Positions 17,887 through 26,809 of a stretch of DNA of 64,000 nucleotides are shown piece after piece; the first letter of the stretch is position 1, and every line of letters starts with the position of its first letter. Both the position numbers and the translations under genes were made by a program. Under the pieces are notes generated by a model. It did not search any database, was not told the origin of the DNA, and saw nothing but the letters and a program-made list of their open reading frames with translations. The stretch comes from CAZHJK01 sp964533275. Lineage in GTDB: Bacteria; Bacillota; Clostridia; Eubacteriales; Garciellaceae. The stretch spans positions 3,498-67,497 of the forward strand of contig CAZHJK010000014.1 in NCBI GenBank assembly GCA_964533275.1, written 5' to 3'.

Positions 17887-18080
17887 ATTTTTAAAAAATT
17901 GCAGTTTATGAAAACTTTTTTATATCTAATTAAGGTATATATTATGTAAGCATATCTAAAAAATATATATTCTTAAGTCATATTTATATATTATATTTGT
18001 AATATTTAATAAATAATTGGAAATAAATCAAAATAAGGAAATTTACAATAATACATAAAGAACAATAAAGGGGTTCTAAA

Positions 18081-18953
18081 ATGACAAGAAGAGAAGAAAA
18101 GATAAAAAAAAGAAGAGCTAAAAGGAAAAAACATGTATTCTTTCTATTTACTATTTTTGTAGTAATTAGTGGGATTATAATAATCCCTTTAATCACAAGG
18201 GAAATAAATAAAGCAGCAAATATAGAAGATAAAGAACCACCAAAGATAGAAGGTGCTAAAGATCAAACCGTATTTATAGGAGAAAAAGTTTCTTATAAAA
18301 GTGGAGTTACAGTTATAGATAATATTGATGAGAGTGTAGAGTTAATTGTTGATAGCAGCTCTGTAAATCTAAAAGAACCTGGATCCTATAGTGTAATCTA
18401 TAAAGCGATAGACTCTGAAGGTAATACTTCTACCGAGACTAAAACAATCATAGTTAAAGAAAAGGTAGAAGAAAATATAGAAGATGTCCCAGAAGTTGAC
18501 CCAGATAGGGAAGAATTAGATGAGTTAGCAAGTGAAGTTTTAGATTCTATTATTAACGAGGGTATGTCTGAAAAAGAAAAAGCAAAAGCAATCTATAATT
18601 GGGCTAGATATAATATAGCCTATGTAAATACTTCAGATAAGTCAGATGTGATTAAAGCTGCTATACAGGGCATTAAGAAAAAAAGTGGTGATTGTTATGT
18701 ATACTTTGCAACTGCACAGGAATTATTAAACAGAGCAAACATTCAAAATCAAGACATAGTAAAGACTGGAGGAGGTCACTATTGGAGCATGATAAATCTT
18801 GGGGAAGGCTGGTATCATTTTGATGCAACACCTCGTGTAGGAGATGATGACTATTTCTTTATGCTAACCGATTCTCAATTAGAAAAGTATTCTAAAAAGC
18901 ATAAAAATAGCCATGTGTGGGATAAGGACAAGTATCCAGCTACACCAAAATAA
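18081..18953 (+). CDS. Membrane-anchored Ig-like/transglutaminase-like protein
   Basis: The 290-residue extracellular protein starts with a strongly basic cytoplasmic tail, then one membrane anchor (about 20-38). It continues with a DUF5011-like Ig-fold (about 52-125; PPKIEGAKDQTVFIGEKV ... DSEGNTSTETKTIIV), a short acidic linker, and a transglutaminase-like domain (about 150-285). The catalytic triad is plausible: Cys in KSGDCYVYFATAQEL, His in TGGGHYWSMI, Asp in WYHFDATPR. Proteins of this type modify or crosslink surface polymers or peptides. It ends 29 bases before a DltA-like operon, so a joint role in envelope modification is inferred, not shown. Confidence 0.82.
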   Translation: MTRREEKIKKRRAKRKKHVFFLFTIFVVISGIIIIPLITREINKAANIEDKEPPKIEGAKDQTVFIGEKVSYKSGVTVIDNIDESVELIVDSSSVNLKEPGSYSVIYKAIDSEGNTSTETKTIIVKEKVEENIEDVPEVDPDREELDELASEVLDSIINEGMSEKEKAKAIYNWARYNIAYVNTSDKSDVIKAAIQGIKKKSGDCYVYFATAQELLNRANIQNQDIVKTGGGHYWSMINLGEGWYHFDATPRVGDDDYFFMLTDSQLEKYSKKHKNSHVWDKDKYPATPK

Positions 18954-18982
18954 AATAATTAAAAATAATTAAGGAGGAGCTT

Positions 18983-20491
18983 ATGCAAATCAATATATTA
19001 GAGTATCTAGATAATACTGTGCAGCGACTTCCCGAAAAAATTGCATATGCAGATGAAAAAGTAGCTATAACCTTTAAAGAAGTTTATGACCAAGGGAGAG
19101 CTATTGGGACATTTCTTAATAAAAAGGACATTTATAAAAAACCAGTTGTTGTGTTTATGGAAAAAGGTCCAAAGGCGATTGCGGCATTTTATGGATCGGT
19201 ATATGGAGGTAATCATTATGTACCTATTGATGAAGAAATGCCACGCTTTAGAATAGAACTAATACTAAAGAATTTAAAACCAGAGGCAATTATATGTGAT
19301 AATACAACTGAAAAAATTGTTGAAACATTTAAATACAATGGAGAAGTATATCTATATGATAATATTATCAAAACAAAAATAGATGAAGATTCTCTACAGG
19401 GAATACGGGAAGTTGCCATTGACACAGACCCAATTTATATTGTATTTACATCTGGTTCAACAGGTATTCCAAAGGGAGTAGTAGCTAATCATCGTTCAGT
19501 TATTGATTATATTGAAAATCTGACTGAAGTTCTAGAAATAAATCAGAACACAATCTTTGGTAATCAGACACCATTATATTTTGATGCAAGTTTAAAGGAA
19601 TTATACTCTACCCTAAAAATGGGTGCTACAACTTATTTAATTCCAAAGAGTTTATTTTCATTTCCTATTAAATTGGTAGATTTTTTAAATGAATATAAGA
19701 TTAATACTGTATGCTGGGTAGTCACCGCATTAACTATGATATCTTCCTTTAGGGTTCTGGACAAAATTATTCCAAAGTATTTACACACAATAGCCTTTGG
19801 CAGTGAGGTCTTTCCTATTAAGCAGTTTAATATTTGGAGAAGGGCGTTGCCAAATACTAAATTTATTAATTTATATGGACCAACTGAGGCTACTGGAATG
19901 TGTTGTTATTTTAAAGTACAGCGTGACTTTGAAGAGGGAGAAGTTTTACCTATTGGGAGACCCTTTAAAAATACTGAAATTATACTGTTAAATGAAGAAA
20001 ATACAGTTGCTGCTAAGGGAGAATATGGGGAGATATGTATTAGAGGGACATCTCTTACATTAGGTTATTATAAGGATTTTGAAAAAACTAAGGAAGTATT
20101 TGTTCAAAATCCCGTAAATGATGTTTATCCTGAATTAATATACCGAACAGGGGATATTGGGAAATACAATAAAAGAGGAGAATTAATATTTGTATCCCGT
20201 AAGGATTATCAGGTTAAACATATGGGACATCGTATTGAACTGGGAGAAATAGAAGTAAATGTAAATATGATAGATGGGATAAAAAGTACTTGCTGTATAT
20301 ATAACAAGGATAAAGGAAAGATCATTTTATTTTATGTTGGAGATATAGAAACTAGAGAGTTAGCAACTAATTTAAAGAGTATATTACCTAGATATATGGT
20401 CCCAAATCAGATTAAAGCATTAGAAACTATGCCTTTAACTGCCAATGGAAAAATTGATAGGGTTTTTTTAAAAAACTATAATAAAAAATAA
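18983..20491 (+). CDS. DltA-like amino-acid adenylation enzyme
   Basis: This is an ANL-superfamily enzyme that activates an amino acid (D-alanine in true DltA) and loads it on a carrier protein. The 502-residue protein has the AMP-binding P-loop FTSGSTGIPKGVV (about 153-165), the A5-like motif NLYGPTEATG, YRTGDIG, and the catalytic Lys in the C-terminal NGKIDR. AAGGAGGAG precedes the ATG. A carrier-protein gene follows 20 bases downstream, then an MBOAT transferase. The pocket residues that decide D-Ala were not checked against structures, so substrate identity is open. Confidence 0.88.
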   Translation: MQINILEYLDNTVQRLPEKIAYADEKVAITFKEVYDQGRAIGTFLNKKDIYKKPVVVFMEKGPKAIAAFYGSVYGGNHYVPIDEEMPRFRIELILKNLKPEAIICDNTTEKIVETFKYNGEVYLYDNIIKTKIDEDSLQGIREVAIDTDPIYIVFTSGSTGIPKGVVANHRSVIDYIENLTEVLEINQNTIFGNQTPLYFDASLKELYSTLKMGATTYLIPKSLFSFPIKLVDFLNEYKINTVCWVVTALTMISSFRVLDKIIPKYLHTIAFGSEVFPIKQFNIWRRALPNTKFINLYGPTEATGMCCYFKVQRDFEEGEVLPIGRPFKNTEIILLNEENTVAAKGEYGEICIRGTSLTLGYYKDFEKTKEVFVQNPVNDVYPELIYRTGDIGKYNKRGELIFVSRKDYQVKHMGHRIELGEIEVNVNMIDGIKSTCCIYNKDKGKIILFYVGDIETRELATNLKSILPRYMVPNQIKALETMPLTANGKIDRVFLKNYNKK

Positions 20492-20510
20492 TTACAAAGG
20501 AGAATAAGAA

Positions 20511-20738
20511 ATGGAAACTTTAATTGAATTATTACAAGATTTACACGGGGATGTTGACTTTGAAACACATACTAGATTGATCGATGATAAAATATTAGAT
20601 TCATTTGATATTATTTCACTGATTACTGAAATTAATGAAGAATTTGATATAGCTATACCTGCGGAAGAAATAATACCTGAAAATTTTAATTCAGCCAAGG
20701 CGTTATATGACATGATAGAAAGATTATCTGACGACTAA
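20511..20738 (+). CDS. DltC-like carrier protein
   Basis: This 75-residue acidic acyl-carrier-type protein carries the activated amino acid on a phosphopantetheine arm. The attachment Ser lies in ILDSFDIISLITEI (about residue 30), the DSxxxxxL site of DltC proteins. The helical pattern and length match DltC (about 78 residues). It sits between the adenylation enzyme and the MBOAT gene, whereas the canonical dlt order is A-B-C-D. GGAGAAT precedes the ATG. Confidence 0.88.
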   Translation: METLIELLQDLHGDVDFETHTRLIDDKILDSFDIISLITEINEEFDIAIPAEEIIPENFNSAKALYDMIERLSDD

Positions 20739-20750
20739 TAGGAGGAGACT

Positions 20751-22343
20751 ATGCTTTTTACAACTTATAGCTTTGTAATTTTTATTTCCTTATTATTTTT
20801 AATATATTATCTCATCCCAAAAAAATATCAATGGATACTACTACTAGGAGCAAGTTATTTATTTTATAGCTTTGTAGGAGTTAAATTTCTACTATATATA
20901 TTATTAACAACAATTTCTACCTATTTTGTAAGTAGAAAAATTGGAGAGCTTCATCAAATACAATCAGAGTATTTAATTAAGCATAAGGGCTTATTGTCAA
21001 GAGATGAGAAGAAATCTTATAAGGCTTTAATGAAAAATAAACTATGGAAGTGGCTATTGGCTTGTTTGCTATTAAACTTTGGAGTTTTAGCCTTTACAAA
21101 GTATACTAATTTTACAATTGAAAATATAAATATGCTTTTTAATACCTTTGGTAGTGAGAAGCAGCTTTCATTTTGGGATATAGCACTACCTATGGGAATA
21201 TCCTTTTATACATTTCAAACTATGGGATATATCATTGATGTTTATAGAGGGAAATACCCACCGGAAAAAAATATTTTTAAATTTGCCTTATTTGTATCCT
21301 TCTTCCCACAATTAATTCAAGGACCTATAAGCCGGTTTGATGATCTATCAAAAACCTTATTTCAAGAGCATAAATTTAATAGTAGAAATCTTAATTTTGG
21401 TCTACAAAGGATTATGTGGGGATTTTTTAAGAAGCTAGTGATTGCTGATCGTATGTTAGTTGCAGTAAATACATTAATTGCGGATCCTGAAACTTATCAA
21501 GGAGCTTTTGTGTTTGTAGGTATGCTGTTCTATGCCTATCAATTATATGCAGATTTTACAGGAGGAATAGATATAACTATTGGTATTGCTGAAGTACTTG
21601 GTATTAAAGTTAAGGAAAACTTTGAAAGACCTTATTTCTCAAAATCCATAACAGAATTCTGGAGAAGATGGCATATAACGATGGGAACCTGGTTTAAGGA
21701 TTATCTATTCTATCCTCTTTCTGTTTGGAGGCCAATGTTAAACTTTGGTAAGTTTACAAGAAAACACTTTGGGGACACCATAGGTAAAAAAATTCCAGTA
21801 TATATTACTACCTTAGTGGTTTGGTTTACAACAGGTCTATGGCATGGAGCAAATTGGAATTTTATTGTATGGGGACTTACCAATGGTATTGTTATAATTC
21901 TTTCTCTAGAATGCAAACCTCTTTATGAAAGGTTCCATAATAGATTTAGGGTAAAGCATACCTTTGGATTTAGATTATTCCAAGTTATTCGGACTATATT
22001 ATTAATGAGTGCAATAAGACTGTTTGATTTATATAGGGATGTGCCAATGACCTTTAGAATGTTTGGCACAATGTTTACAAACTTCAAAATCAATGAATTA
22101 TTCAATGGATCATTAATTAATCTAGGTTTAAATATAAGCGATTATATCATTCTTCTAATGGGACTAGTAGTTTTAGTTATGGTAAGCTTACTTCAGAGAA
22201 CTGGAAGTGTTAGAGGAAAGATTGCTGATAGTCATATTGCTATTGGTTTCGCTGTAAATTATGCCTTGATTATACTAATTCTTGTTTTTGGCGCTTATGG
22301 AGTAGGATATGATGCAAGTCAATTTATTTATAATCAGTTTTAG
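20751..22343 (+). CDS. DltB-like MBOAT acyltransferase
   Basis: This membrane-bound O-acyltransferase should move the activated amino acid from the carrier to an extracellular acceptor. The 530-residue protein has about ten to twelve membrane segments. The MBOAT signature includes the catalytic His in TTGLWHGANWNFIVWG, the preceding SITEFWRRWHITMGTWFKDY, and PMGISFYTFQTMGYIIDVYRG. It is much longer than typical DltB (about 400 residues), closer to AlgI/PatA-size relatives. It is 12 bases after the carrier gene behind TAGGAGGAG. Confidence 0.88.
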   Translation: MLFTTYSFVIFISLLFLIYYLIPKKYQWILLLGASYLFYSFVGVKFLLYILLTTISTYFVSRKIGELHQIQSEYLIKHKGLLSRDEKKSYKALMKNKLWKWLLACLLLNFGVLAFTKYTNFTIENINMLFNTFGSEKQLSFWDIALPMGISFYTFQTMGYIIDVYRGKYPPEKNIFKFALFVSFFPQLIQGPISRFDDLSKTLFQEHKFNSRNLNFGLQRIMWGFFKKLVIADRMLVAVNTLIADPETYQGAFVFVGMLFYAYQLYADFTGGIDITIGIAEVLGIKVKENFERPYFSKSITEFWRRWHITMGTWFKDYLFYPLSVWRPMLNFGKFTRKHFGDTIGKKIPVYITTLVVWFTTGLWHGANWNFIVWGLTNGIVIILSLECKPLYERFHNRFRVKHTFGFRLFQVIRTILLMSAIRLFDLYRDVPMTFRMFGTMFTNFKINELFNGSLINLGLNISDYIILLMGLVVLVMVSLLQRTGSVRGKIADSHIAIGFAVNYALIILILVFGAYGVGYDASQFIYNQF

Positions 22344-22352
22344 GAGGGTTTT

Positions 22353-23429
22353 ATGGGAAAGAAAAGATTATTCATCAGTTTAGTATTAGTATGCATTTTA
22401 TTAGGTAATCTCTTCTTATTACAAAAATTATTAATGCCAAAGCATGTGTTTGGTACAATTGAAGGTTCTTTAATAGAGGATTATTATAGTGTGGAAAAGG
22501 ATAACGATGTTATATTTATTGGAGATTGTGAAGTATATGAAAATTTTTCTCCAATAACACTTTGGGAAGAATATGGTATTACCAGCTATATAAGAGGTAG
22601 TGCTCAACAACTTATCTGGCAGTCCTATTATCTATTGGAAGAAACTCTAAAATATGAGAAACCAGAGGTGGTCGTATTTAATGTTTTAGCGATGAAGTAT
22701 GATGAACCACAGAAGGAAGCATATAATCGCATGTCCTTAGATGGAATGAAGATGTCTTTACCAAAGTTAAAATCAATTAGGGCATCAATGACTGAAGATG
22801 AAAATCTTATTGATTACCTATTTCCATTATTAAGATATCACTCAAGATGGAGTGAGATTAAGAAGGAAGATTTTCAATATCTTTTTGAAAAAGATGATAT
22901 GTTCCATAATGGATATTATATGAGAGCAGATGTTAAACCTGTGGATACTATACCTAAGGGTAAAAAGCTACCAAATTATGAGTTTGGCGAAAATGCTTAT
23001 TATTATCTTGATAAGATAGTAGAACTAACTAAAGAAAAAGATATTGAGCTGGTATTAATCAAGGCTCCAAGCTTATACCCCTATTGGTATGATGAGTGGG
23101 AAGTCCAAATAGAGGAATATGCAAAAGCTCATGATTTAGAGTATATTAATTATCTCGAATTAATTGATGAAGTAGGTATTGATTTTAACCAGGATACTTA
23201 TGATGCTGGGTTGCATTTAAATGTATCAGGTGCAGAAAAATTAGCATATCATTTTGGGGATTTTTTAAGAAGAACCTATCAATTAGAGGATAGGAGAAAT
23301 GATGAAAGATTAAGTAAGATATGGGATAAAAAAATAGATTTTTATTATAGTATGAAGGATAAACAAATAAGGGAGCTTGAAGAATACGGCTACCTAAAGA
23401 GTCTTGTAGGGGAAACACAAAATAATTAG
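22353..23429 (+). CDS. SGNH-like extracellular protein of the acylation operon
   Basis: The 358-residue protein has an N-terminal anchor (about 5-24) and an extracellular SGNH-like fold. The block-I motif is IFIGDCEVYENFSP, where the usual nucleophile Ser of GDS is Cys. A block-V-like DAGLHLNVSGAEKLAYHFG carries the Asp-x-x-His-like pair (D...LH). It takes the place that DltD has in canonical dlt operons, and DltD is also an SGNH-fold protein. It begins nine bases after the MBOAT gene behind AGGAGG. A role as the final O-acyl transferase or esterase is inferred. Confidence 0.75.
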   Translation: MGKKRLFISLVLVCILLGNLFLLQKLLMPKHVFGTIEGSLIEDYYSVEKDNDVIFIGDCEVYENFSPITLWEEYGITSYIRGSAQQLIWQSYYLLEETLKYEKPEVVVFNVLAMKYDEPQKEAYNRMSLDGMKMSLPKLKSIRASMTEDENLIDYLFPLLRYHSRWSEIKKEDFQYLFEKDDMFHNGYYMRADVKPVDTIPKGKKLPNYEFGENAYYYLDKIVELTKEKDIELVLIKAPSLYPYWYDEWEVQIEEYAKAHDLEYINYLELIDEVGIDFNQDTYDAGLHLNVSGAEKLAYHFGDFLRRTYQLEDRRNDERLSKIWDKKIDFYYSMKDKQIRELEEYGYLKSLVGETQNN

Positions 23430-23467
23430 GGTTATTTATAGTATTACAATAAAGGAGGTTAGATTAA

Positions 23468-23995
23468 TTGAGGAAATTAAGTTTATTATTATTGGTATTA
23501 ATTTTGTTGTTAGCAGGTTGCAGCAATGTGGAAGGTACATCTGAAGCTGGAAATGAAGAAGAAGGAAATGAAGGAAATCAAGGAAATCAAGAAATTAAGG
23601 GTTATGAATTTGTATATAATGACATTAACATAGCAATGTATGATGAAGCAACTTCTACATTGGAGAGCTTAGGAAAGGAAATGGACTATTTTGAAGCAGA
23701 AAGCTGTGCCTTCCAAGGCATGGATAAAATATACACCTATGGTGGATTTGAATTGCATACCCACGAGATAGAAGGAAATGATTATATATCATCAATTATA
23801 TTTCTAGATGATAGTGTTTCAACAAAGGAAGGGATATATTTATATTCCAGCCTAGATAATGTTTTAGAAGCTTATGGGGAGGATTACTCTGAAGAACATG
23901 GATTATATACTTATGAGTTAGAAGACTCTAAGCTTTCATTTTTAATAGAGGATGATGAAGTAACTTCTATAGAATATATGGCAATTGCTGAATAA
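23468..23995 (+). CDS. Small lipoprotein of unknown function
   Basis: A 175-residue lipoprotein with a TTG start (AAAGGAGG upstream), signal peptide and lipobox LLAGCS (Cys about 18). A low-complexity acidic Glu/Gly/Asn linker follows (EEGNEGNQGNQ), then a domain of about 130 residues with FVYNDINIAMYDEATSTLESLG and an acidic C-terminus. No catalytic motif is visible. It is the last gene of the dlt-like operon, before a terminator. It may be an accessory or binding component. Confidence 0.75.
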   Translation: MRKLSLLLLVLILLLAGCSNVEGTSEAGNEEEGNEGNQGNQEIKGYEFVYNDINIAMYDEATSTLESLGKEMDYFEAESCAFQGMDKIYTYGGFELHTHEIEGNDYISSIIFLDDSVSTKEGIYLYSSLDNVLEAYGEDYSEEHGLYTYELEDSKLSFLIEDDEVTSIEYMAIAE

Positions 23996-24062
23996 AAATT
24001 TATAGAAGGTGTCATTTAATATAGTATGACAATAATTAATTATTATTTTGACTATAGCTTGT

Positions 24063-24090
24063 AGAATCTACTCTTGTAGATTCTTTTCTT
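24063..24090 (+). terminator. Terminator of the dlt-like operon
   Basis: AGAATCTAC and GTAGATTCT form a 9-bp stem over a TCTT loop and are followed by TTTCTTTT. It closes the operon that ends with the lipoprotein gene. Confidence 0.85.
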
Positions 24091-24140
24091 TTGACTAAAA
24101 TTATACTACAATAGTAAATAATAGAGATGGAGGGAAATTA

Positions 24141-24941
24141 ATGAATTATAAATTAGTAGCAGTTGATTTAGATGATTCCCTTTTGGGATATGATCATAAG
24201 ATAAGTGCAGAAAATAAAGCAGCTATAAAGAAAACAGTAGATAAAGGGGTTATTTTTACTATTGCAACGGGAAGACCATTGCAAAGCTGCCTACCCTTTG
24301 TTAAGGAATTAGGACTAGATGTTCCCTTTATCACATATAATGGAGCTCTAGTTATAAAAGGAAAGTCTATGGAAATTTTATATCATAAGACAATAGAACC
24401 TGAGGATGCATCAGATATATTAGAGGAAGCAGTGGAATATAGTCCTACCATACTTGTGTTTAATGATAACAAGCTATATGTAAATGAATTAAATGAACGC
24501 ACACAGCGATATTCTAAATTATCAAATATGTCAGCTTATTTAGAGAAAGATTTAAAAAAAATAACAAAAAATGGGCCAACAAAGGTTCTGCTCTATCATG
24601 AGCCAGACCAGGTTAAAAGAATATATTATGAAATAAAAGACAGATTAGAAGGAAAGGTAAATTTTCATATTTCCAAGCCTTTCTTTTTAGAGTTTATACA
24701 TAAGGAAGTCTCTAAGGGAAATGCACTTGCTGCCCTTGCAAAGAATATGGGGATAGATCCAAAGGAAGTAATTGCAATTGGGGATAGCTATAATGATATT
24801 TCTATGATTGAATATGCAGGTTTGGGAGTAGCTGTAGAAAATGCTTATGAAGATATTAAAAATAAGGCAGACTATATATGTAAATCCAATGTTAACCACG
24901 GAGTAGCTCAAGTTTTAGAAAAGTTTGTACTGGAGGGATAG
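24141..24941 (+). CDS. Cof-type HAD-superfamily phosphatase
   Basis: The 266-residue cytoplasmic hydrolase has HAD motif I VAVDLDDSLLG (nucleophile Asp), motif II in TIATGRPLQSC, the Lys of motif III near FHISKPFFLEFIHKEVSKGNAL, and motif IV AIGDSYNDISMIEYA. The type IIB (Cof) cap lies between motifs II and III. Substrates in this family are sugar phosphates, nucleotides or cofactors and cannot be told here. It is followed two bases later by hprK, so it may be in that operon. Confidence 0.92.
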   Translation: MNYKLVAVDLDDSLLGYDHKISAENKAAIKKTVDKGVIFTIATGRPLQSCLPFVKELGLDVPFITYNGALVIKGKSMEILYHKTIEPEDASDILEEAVEYSPTILVFNDNKLYVNELNERTQRYSKLSNMSAYLEKDLKKITKNGPTKVLLYHEPDQVKRIYYEIKDRLEGKVNFHISKPFFLEFIHKEVSKGNALAALAKNMGIDPKEVIAIGDSYNDISMIEYAGLGVAVENAYEDIKNKADYICKSNVNHGVAQVLEKFVLEG

Positions 24942-24943
24942 AA

Positions 24944-25885
24944 ATGTCAAATTTAAGTGTGCAGGAAATTACCTCGGATTTAGATTTGGAAGTGATATAC
25001 CAATGCAGCAATCCGATTTTAGATATAACAAATAGTGATATAAATCGTCCGGGATTACAACTATATGGGTTTTATGAATATTTTGATCAGGATAGGGTTC
25101 AAATTATAGGAAAAGTAGAATGGAGCTATTTGGCTTCTCTATCAAAGGAAGACAGAAGAGAAAAAATAGATGCATTTTTCTCTCATTATTTCCCATGCTT
25201 AATATTAGCCTGGGATTTAGAGGTTTTTGATGAATTACTTGAAGGTGCAAGAAAATATGACAGAACTGTACTTAGAACACCAATTCATACAACTAAAATT
25301 ATGAATAAAATCATAAGTTATTTAGATAATAAGCTGGCTCCTACCATTAGAATTCATGGAGCCCTTGTAGAGGTTTATGGAATAGGTATTTTTATTTCTG
25401 GCACTAGCGGGGTGGGGAAAAGCGAGACAGCATTGGAATTAGTAAATAGAGGACATCGTCTAATAGCTGATGATCTTGTTGAGATTAAACAAATAGAAGG
25501 GATTAAATTAGTTGGATCAGCGCCAGAGATATTAAGACATTATATAGAAATTAGAGGGATAGGTATTTTAGATGTAAAGTCACTATATGGAGTAGGTGCA
25601 ATAAAAAACAATGTTACAATTAATATGGTTATAGAATTAGAGAAATGGTTAGAGGGTAAGTATTATGACCGCTTAGGCATTGAAAATGAATTTACAAAGA
25701 TAATTGATGTCTCGATTCCAAAGGTAACAATCCCTGTAATGCCAGGGAGAAATCTCTCGATTATTATAGAAACAGCAGCAAGAAATCATAGAGAAAAGAT
25801 TATGGGTTATAATGCTGCTAAAGAATTTGTGGATAAAGTATATAAAAATACTAATAAAAATACTGATTCCAAGGAGGAAGAATAA
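24944..25885 (+). CDS. hprK: HPr(Ser) kinase/phosphorylase
   Basis: HprK phosphorylates and dephosphorylates HPr on Ser46 and so controls carbon catabolite repression. The 313-residue protein has the DRTL-like N-terminal domain, a Walker A-type P-loop GTSGVGKSETALEL (about 151-164) and the signature ADDLVEI just after it, and the HprK C-terminal signature EIRGIGILDVKSLYGVGAI. No HPr or Crh gene lies in the window. It forms an operon with the HAD and PHP genes; the downstream PHP start is three bases after its stop. Confidence 0.97.
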   Translation: MSNLSVQEITSDLDLEVIYQCSNPILDITNSDINRPGLQLYGFYEYFDQDRVQIIGKVEWSYLASLSKEDRREKIDAFFSHYFPCLILAWDLEVFDELLEGARKYDRTVLRTPIHTTKIMNKIISYLDNKLAPTIRIHGALVEVYGIGIFISGTSGVGKSETALELVNRGHRLIADDLVEIKQIEGIKLVGSAPEILRHYIEIRGIGILDVKSLYGVGAIKNNVTINMVIELEKWLEGKYYDRLGIENEFTKIIDVSIPKVTIPVMPGRNLSIIIETAARNHREKIMGYNAAKEFVDKVYKNTNKNTDSKEEE

Positions 25886-25888
25886 ATA

Positions 25889-26650
25889 ATGAAATATGTA
25901 CTAGATACACATTGTCATACCTTAGCAAGTGGACATGCCTATAGTACTATTGGTGAATTAGTAGATGTAGCAAAGGAAAAGGGATTAGAACTTATTGCAA
26001 TTACTGAGCATGGACCAGATATGCCTGGTGCACCTCATTTCTATTATTTTGGAAATCTCAAGGTTGTACCTCCTATAATAAAGGGTGTAAAAATTTTAAA
26101 GGGAATAGAAGCAAATATTATAGATTATGATGGTAATGTTGATCTAAATTCTAAACGGTTAAAAAAGTTAGATATAGTATTGGCTAGCCTACATGAAATA
26201 TGTCTTAAGCCTGGAAGTATGGATGAGAATACAAAAGCTGTAATAGGGGCAATGAATAATCCATTAATTGATATAATAGCTCATCCAGGAAATCCACAAT
26301 ATACATTAGATTTTGACCTAATTGTAGAGGAGGCAGCAAAAACAAATACTTTAATAGAAATTAACAATAGTTCCTTTGTATCTAGTAGAAGGGGCAGTTA
26401 TGAAAATTGTTTATATATAATTAGAAGATGTAAGGAACTAAATATACCCATATCATTAGGGAGTGATACCCATTATGCTGATGATGTAGGTGATTTTAGT
26501 AAAGCAGTAAAATTAGTAAAGGAAGTCAATTTTCCAGAGGAGTTAATTATAAATACCAGTGTGGATAAGCTTTTAAATTATCTAAGGGAAAAGGGGAAAC
26601 AACCCCTTAGGGATGTCCGTGCTGATATTGAAGGAATGAACACACTATAA
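25889..26650 (+). CDS. PHP-domain phosphatase, YcdX type (first of three PHP genes)
   Basis: The 253-residue metal-dependent phosphoesterase carries PHP ligands DTHCHT (His pair), AITEHGPDMPGAPH, KGIEANI, IAHPGN and LGSDTHYADDVG. The layout matches the YcdX/PHP family, which hydrolyses small phosphate esters at a trinuclear site. AAGGAGGAAG of the ribosome site lies at the end of hprK. It is one of three PHP-domain proteins in 7 kb. The substrate is unknown. Confidence 0.9.
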   Translation: MKYVLDTHCHTLASGHAYSTIGELVDVAKEKGLELIAITEHGPDMPGAPHFYYFGNLKVVPPIIKGVKILKGIEANIIDYDGNVDLNSKRLKKLDIVLASLHEICLKPGSMDENTKAVIGAMNNPLIDIIAHPGNPQYTLDFDLIVEEAAKTNTLIEINNSSFVSSRRGSYENCLYIIRRCKELNIPISLGSDTHYADDVGDFSKAVKLVKEVNFPEELIINTSVDKLLNYLREKGKQPLRDVRADIEGMNTL

Positions 26651-26687
26651 TTTGTAAGAACAGGATATTCTGTCATACGATGGTAGG

Positions 26688-26742
26688 GGAGATTTCAATC
26701 TCCTGTTGGAAATATGGAATATAAGGGCTGGATATAAGCCCT
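26688..26742. repeat. Two short hairpins downstream of the PHP gene
   Basis: GGAGATT TC AATCTCC (26,688-26,703) is preceded by GGTAGG, and AGGGCT pairs with AGCCCT (26,724-26,742). The first resembles the GTAGGG-led variable-core hairpins at 32.9 kb. Neither has a T-run. Confidence 0.5.
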
Positions 26743-26809
26743 AATGGAATAGTAGACATAAATTTTGAATAGATATAGAGTAGAGGGCAGCCATAAGGAG
26801 GAATATTTC

